A stretch of DNA of 34,506 nt from UBA2020 sp964551435. Its GTDB lineage: Bacteria > Pseudomonadota > Alphaproteobacteria > Micavibrionales > UBA2020. Every line of letters starts with the position of its first letter. The first letter of the stretch is position 1. Where the stretch lies: positions 1 to 34,506 of the forward strand of contig CAZKBS010000016.1 of assembly GCA_964551435.1 (NCBI GenBank). Reading direction: 5' to 3'. The notes beneath the pieces were generated by a model that saw nothing but the letters and a program-made list of their open reading frames with translations, did not search any database and was not told the DNA's origin. Below, piece by piece: positions 31,521 to 34,506 of this stretch. Made by a program: the position numbers and the translations under genes.

Positions 31521-31535
31521 ATTAATTATATTAAT
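31521..31535. promoter_or_regulatory. candidate LysR operator between lysR and sbtA
   Basis: ATTAAT-TAT-ATTAAT, a 15-bp dyad-symmetric sequence that fits the T-N11-A LysR box, in the divergent gap between lysR and the transporter gene. It lies about 50 nt before the transporter start. Confidence 0.45.
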
Positions 31536-31583
31536 TTTTCCAATTTCTGAAAAGGGGGTAATACGGACGGGAAAGGACAAAAA

Positions 31584-32561
31584 ATGAATATTTTCGATCT
31601 TTTTCTGCAGAACATCCTGACCGCGCCGATTCTGTTCTTCGCCCTCGGTGTCGTGGCGGGGGTGATCAAATCTGACCTCAGCGTGCCCGAAAGCATCAGC
31701 CGCTATCTGTCTTTATATCTGATGATGGCGATCGGGTTCAAAGGCGGCGCGGCGCTGGCCAGCCACGGCGGAATTGATGCCACCATGCTCTGCACGGCGG
31801 CCGCCGGTGTGCTGTTCGGCTTTGCGCAGCCCTTGCTCGGGTATGTGATGCTTAAACAAACAACGACTATCGACCGCGCCACGGCCGCCGCTGTTGCCGC
31901 GCATTACGGTTCCATCAGCATGGTCACTTTTGTCACCGCCGTATCTTTTCTTAATTTGAACGAGATAGCCTACGCCGGATATATCGTCGCCATTCTGGCG
32001 CTGATGGAGGCGCCCGCGATTGTTTCCGGCCTGCTGCTGGCGCGTGGCGCGCAGATCAGGTGCGATGCGGCGCAAAGACGCAAACTCATCGCCGATGTGC
32101 TGACAAACGGGGCGATTGTCTTGCTTATCGGCTCCTTTTTGATTGGCTGGGTGACCGGTGACAAGGGCGTAAAATCCCTCGACGCCTTCCTCATCGCGCC
32201 GTTTCAGGGCGTGCTGTGCCTGTTTTTGCTGGATATGGGGCTCTTGGTGGCGCGAAGCCTTCCGCAGGTTAGGGGGTTTTCGCTGTCTTTGGCGGCGTTT
32301 GCGTTTTATATGCCCGTGCTGTCGGCGGTTTTCGGCGTTGGTATGGCGTATCTGATGGGGCTTGATACAGGCACAGGGTTTTTGTTTACCGTGCTGTGTG
32401 CAAGCGCGTCTTATATCGCAGTGCCCGCCGCAATGCGTATTGCGCTGCCCGAAGCGCAGCCGGCGGTTTACCTGCCGATGTCCCTCGCGCTCACGTTTCC
32501 TTTTAATATCACTTTCGGCATACCGCTTTACTATAAAGCCGTATCGGCTTTGCTCGGATGA
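31584..32561 (+). CDS. sbtA: SbtA-type sodium-dependent bicarbonate transporter
   Basis: This 325-aa membrane protein belongs to the SbtA family (formerly DUF897), sodium/bicarbonate symporters first known from cyanobacteria. About ten hydrophobic helices are visible. Family signatures are AHYGSISMVTFVTAVSFL in the first half and FLLDMGLLVARSLPQ in the second. YIAVPAAMRIALPEAQPAVY and LALTFPFNITFGIPLYYK close the protein. The SbtB (PII-like) partner gene often found next to sbtA is absent from the window. AAAGGA precedes the ATG. It is divergent from lysR. Bicarbonate uptake in the absence of a RuBisCO gene would serve anaplerotic carboxylation; this is inferred. Confidence 0.9.
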   Translation: MNIFDLFLQNILTAPILFFALGVVAGVIKSDLSVPESISRYLSLYLMMAIGFKGGAALASHGGIDATMLCTAAAGVLFGFAQPLLGYVMLKQTTTIDRATAAAVAAHYGSISMVTFVTAVSFLNLNEIAYAGYIVAILALMEAPAIVSGLLLARGAQIRCDAAQRRKLIADVLTNGAIVLLIGSFLIGWVTGDKGVKSLDAFLIAPFQGVLCLFLLDMGLLVARSLPQVRGFSLSLAAFAFYMPVLSAVFGVGMAYLMGLDTGTGFLFTVLCASASYIAVPAAMRIALPEAQPAVYLPMSLALTFPFNITFGIPLYYKAVSALLG

Positions 32562-32591
32562 ATAATCAGGTCATGCGATAAAGTGCTATGC

Positions 32592-33089
32592 TTATTTGGG
32601 GGCGTGCGTATTCTTTTTCACAGCATCTGCGTTTTTTGCCGGAGTTTCCGGCTGCGGATTATTTGCAGCCCTGCGTGCGGCGGTTTTATTAAACAGCTGT
32701 TTGATTTTTTTGCGCGCGATACGACAGGCCATGAGCGAGTTTTTTCTGTATCTGGTTTGCGTATGCGATGGCTTTTTGTGGCGTGCCTTCCGCCGTTTTT
32801 TGTTGGGCGGGGAAAGCTTTTTTCCAGATCGCTTTTACTCCCGATTCAGCCGTGTAAAATGAAAGTCCTGTGCTGAGGCCTGTAACAAAGCCAACCCCCA
32901 GCTTTGCAACGCTTTGCATGTAGGGGGATGAAATAACACCAGCGAGCGTCGAGCTGATTCAGAGCCAAGCACGGGAATGCCGTGAAACATCAGGCCGCCC
33001 CCCACCATGAAAATCGCGACCGTTCCGGCAACCGAGATGCCATTCATCACGCGTGGCTTCGCATCGAGTATGTGTTTACCGTGGTCAAC
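32592..33089 (-). pseudogene. 3' remnant of a DUF808/YedI-like membrane protein, frameshifted
   Basis: On the minus strand, from about 33089, the reading DHGKHILDAKPRVMNGISV continues into AGTVAIFMVGGGLMFHGIPVLG, which resembles the last membrane segment of DUF808 (YedI) proteins. The frame is then lost. A second frame gives SSPYMQSVAKLGVGFVTGL near 32870-32945. A third gives KKIKQLFNKTAARRAANNP and a hydrophilic tail to a stop at 32592. At least two frameshifts are needed. The 5' part of the gene is absent and is replaced by the end of the IS3-type element. Confidence 0.6.
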
Positions 33090-33513
33090 CCCCATTTTGG
33101 AGTCCACCCCCAATAGGTACTTTTCCGCCTGATCGCATGGTATCGGCGACCGGAGCGTCAGCGCAGGTCGGCGCTGCCATGCGAGGCGCTCTTGCTAGTG
33201 GCGCAGGCGGCTTGTAGCCAAGGCTGCTATGCGGACGAATGTGGTTGTAAAGATGTCGCCATTGCGCGGACAACACCTCCGCCTCCTTCGGCGAATAGAG
33301 AACTTCCGCTTTCAAAAACTCGTCCCTGAACCTGCCGTTGAAGCTTTCGTTATAGCCGTTCTCCCACGGCGAGCCCGGCTCGATGTACAGCGTTTTGACG
33401 CCGAGCCGTTTCAGCCACGCCCGTATCGGCTTGGCCGTGAACTCGGAGCCGTTGTCGGAGCGGATGTGGTCGGGGATGCCCTTCTCGATAAACAGGCTTG
33501 TGAGCACGTCCAT
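33085..33513 (-). mobile_element. IS3-family transposase fragment (OrfB C-terminal part)
   Basis: About 140 codons of an IS3-family DDE transposase: DVLTSLFIEKGIPDHIRSDNG (second catalytic Asp), ENGYNESFNGRFRDEFLKAE (catalytic Glu), YNHIRPHSSLGYKPPAP and a Pro/Ala-rich tail ending QNGG. The first catalytic Asp, the helix-turn-helix OrfA and the 5' end of the element are missing. The junction with the SulP sequence is near 33511. The opposite end is near 33090-33105 but cannot be defined without the full element. It cannot transpose by itself. Confidence 0.88.
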
Positions 33514-33930
33514 CTGCGCCATGAATATCAAAATTGCCAGTGCATTGACAAAGCCTGTGACGACCGAGCGTGAAACAAACCGCATCAGGCTGCCTAGTTT
33601 GAATACACCAGCAATGATTTGCAGGACGCCTGTCAGAATAGTTGCCGCAAGCAGATAATCCAGGCCATGTTCCTTGACTAACGTCACCATCGCCAGCGCC
33701 ATTGCACCGGTTGCCGCTGAAATCATACCAGGCCGTCCACCCACCAAGGCGATGACAACGGCGATACAGAATGAGGCATAAAGGCCGACTTTCGGATCTA
33801 CGCCTGCGATAATTGAAAAGGCAATGGCTTCGGGAATAAGCGCCAACGCGACAACCATGCCCGCAAGCAGATCATTGCGTACGTTGCCAAGCCAGTTTTG
33901 TTTGATATAGGAAATGGATAGGGATACCAT
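33514..33930 (-). pseudogene. SulP-family anion (bicarbonate/sulfate) transporter, 5' part only
   Basis: The first 139 codons of a SulP permease are intact: SISYIKQNWLGNVRNDLLAG, LIPEAIAFSIIAGVDPKVGLY, GGRPGMISAATGAMALAMV and VTGFVNALAILIFMAQ. A full protein is about 490-570 aa with a C-terminal STAS domain, so roughly three quarters is lost. After FMAQ the frame runs without interruption into the IS3 transposase tail and stops at 33085, which makes a hybrid protein of about 281 residues. SulP proteins of this subgroup include BicA-type bicarbonate transporters, which fits the adjacent sbtA. The start at 33930 is the ATG of the conserved sequence; a GTG 14 codons upstream is possible. Confidence 0.88.
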
Positions 33931-34028
33931 GTAGACAGATTGCTCCAAAATTAAAACGTTGAAGGGGTTCACTCAAGGCAGTGAACGATTCAATGAATTT
34001 TGGGTCTGTCGTTACATTAATCGGCACC

Positions 34029-34057
34029 TTGGATTGGAAAACTGCGCGCGCTATAAA
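34029..34057 (+). promoter_or_regulatory. candidate promoter for the DksA/TraR-like gene
   Basis: TTGGAT (34029-34034), a 17-bp spacer and TATAAA (34052-34057). Near the -10 box is a GC-rich inverted repeat (GCGCGCGC ... TGCGCG). The start codon is 52 nt downstream of the -10 box. Confidence 0.4.
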
Positions 34058-34108
34058 TATATGCGCGAATAATGCAAGGTTTTTGTTTTCAATCAGGAAG
34101 AAACAATA

Positions 34109-34444
34109 ATGAATATAGAGAGATTTAGAAAAATCCTGAACGACTTAAAAGAAGACACGGAAGCATCTTTGTCATCGGCAAAGGCGTCGACAAGACCTGT
34201 TGAGCTGGATCAGACAATGGTGGGGCGCTTATCACGCATGGATGCTATTCAGCAGCAGGAAATGGCGCTGGCTTCAGAGCGCAGACGGCATGAGCTGTTA
34301 GGAAGGATTGATCTGGCGCTCAAGCGCATAGATAAAGGCGACTATGGATACTGCGTCAAATGTGATGAAGAAATCGCGGAAAAACGCCTGGAGCTTGATC
34401 CAACCATCCTGACCTGCGTCAAATGCGCTTCCGGAAACGATTAG
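34109..34444 (+). CDS. TraR/DksA-type zinc-finger protein
   Basis: This 111-aa protein has an N-terminal helical region (1-75) that could form the coiled coil typical of DksA-like factors. A four-cysteine zinc finger follows, Cys82-x2-Cys85 and Cys103-x2-Cys106 (YCVKCDEEIAEKRLELDP and LTCVKC). Short DksA/TraR relatives of this kind bind in the RNA polymerase secondary channel. The acidic tip motif cannot be placed with confidence, so activity on polymerase is inferred. AGGAAG lies 8 nt before the ATG. It is transcribed divergently from the broken SulP gene. Confidence 0.88.
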   Translation: MNIERFRKILNDLKEDTEASLSSAKASTRPVELDQTMVGRLSRMDAIQQQEMALASERRRHELLGRIDLALKRIDKGDYGYCVKCDEEIAEKRLELDPTILTCVKCASGND

Positions 34445-34506
34445 GGTCCGAACCCAATAAATTTCTTGAGATTTGAATCGGATGGTGATTCTCTGTACTG
34501 GGGAGT

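Noticed and set aside
32583..32876. Open frames on the + strand across the DUF808 remnant, with hydrophobic translations
   Set aside because: They are antisense to the remnant, lack ribosome sites and show no family features.
1..34506. CRISPR arrays, prophage genes or complete insertion sequences
   Set aside because: No regularly spaced direct repeats, no phage structural genes and only one truncated IS3 fragment were found.

Overview
The window reads as a chromosomal segment of an alphaproteobacterium. The grounds are an orphan CcrM-type GANTC adenine methyltransferase whose own promoter is packed with GANTC sites, an exact CtrA-type box (TTAA-N7-TTAAC) in front of a single-domain response regulator, a hom-glpX-recJ run, and the general protein similarities. 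The codon use is GC-rich. The lineage cannot be fixed further from sequence alone. Most of the window is well-kept housekeeping DNA with short gaps, clear Shine-Dalgarno sites and good rho-independent terminators. The two ends look more accessory.

Layout. 1-1844: the 3' end of a tRNA-Gly, then two genes of unknown function and a gene-poor stretch that holds a consensus -10 box and an orphan terminator. 1845-3781: a beta-class carbonic anhydrase divergent from a gamma-class one, followed by a methyltransferase. 3957-8976: an OmpA-like lipoprotein, then hom (homoserine dehydrogenase), glpX (class II fructose-1,6-bisphosphatase) and recJ. 9132-9295: tRNA-Glu(TTC) with promoter and terminator. 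9352-11279: a small membrane protein and ccrM. 11278-15308: a pepN - methyltransferase - rnhB operon on the minus strand. 15413-17670: a small membrane protein, and rplU-rpmA-obgE on the minus strand. 17797-20384: a PAS-PAS histidine kinase and a CheY-like regulator. 20608-26320: bcp peroxiredoxin, a membrane-anchored unknown, a SIMPL-domain protein, a glycine-zipper lipoprotein, and a debranching-enzyme/Rieske-oxygenase pair, all on the minus strand.

26572-29112 holds a 767-aa protein with two divergent GGDEF-like domains, overlapped ATGA-style by a 61-aa ORF and closed by a strong terminator. This is the least familiar protein architecture in the window.

29931-33930 looks like an inorganic-carbon uptake locus. 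It has an exported protein that resembles the metal-free iota-class carbonic anhydrases, a LysR regulator, a divergent SbtA-type sodium/bicarbonate symporter, and the first 139 codons of a SulP anion transporter. The SulP gene has been cut by a 5'-truncated IS3-family element and now reads in frame into the transposase tail. Beyond the element lies a frameshifted remnant of a DUF808/YedI-like membrane protein. With the beta and gamma enzymes at 1845-3133, the window carries up to three different carbonic anhydrase classes and two bicarbonate-transporter families, one of them broken. A DksA/TraR-like zinc-finger protein closes the window. No CRISPR array, prophage or complete insertion sequence was seen.
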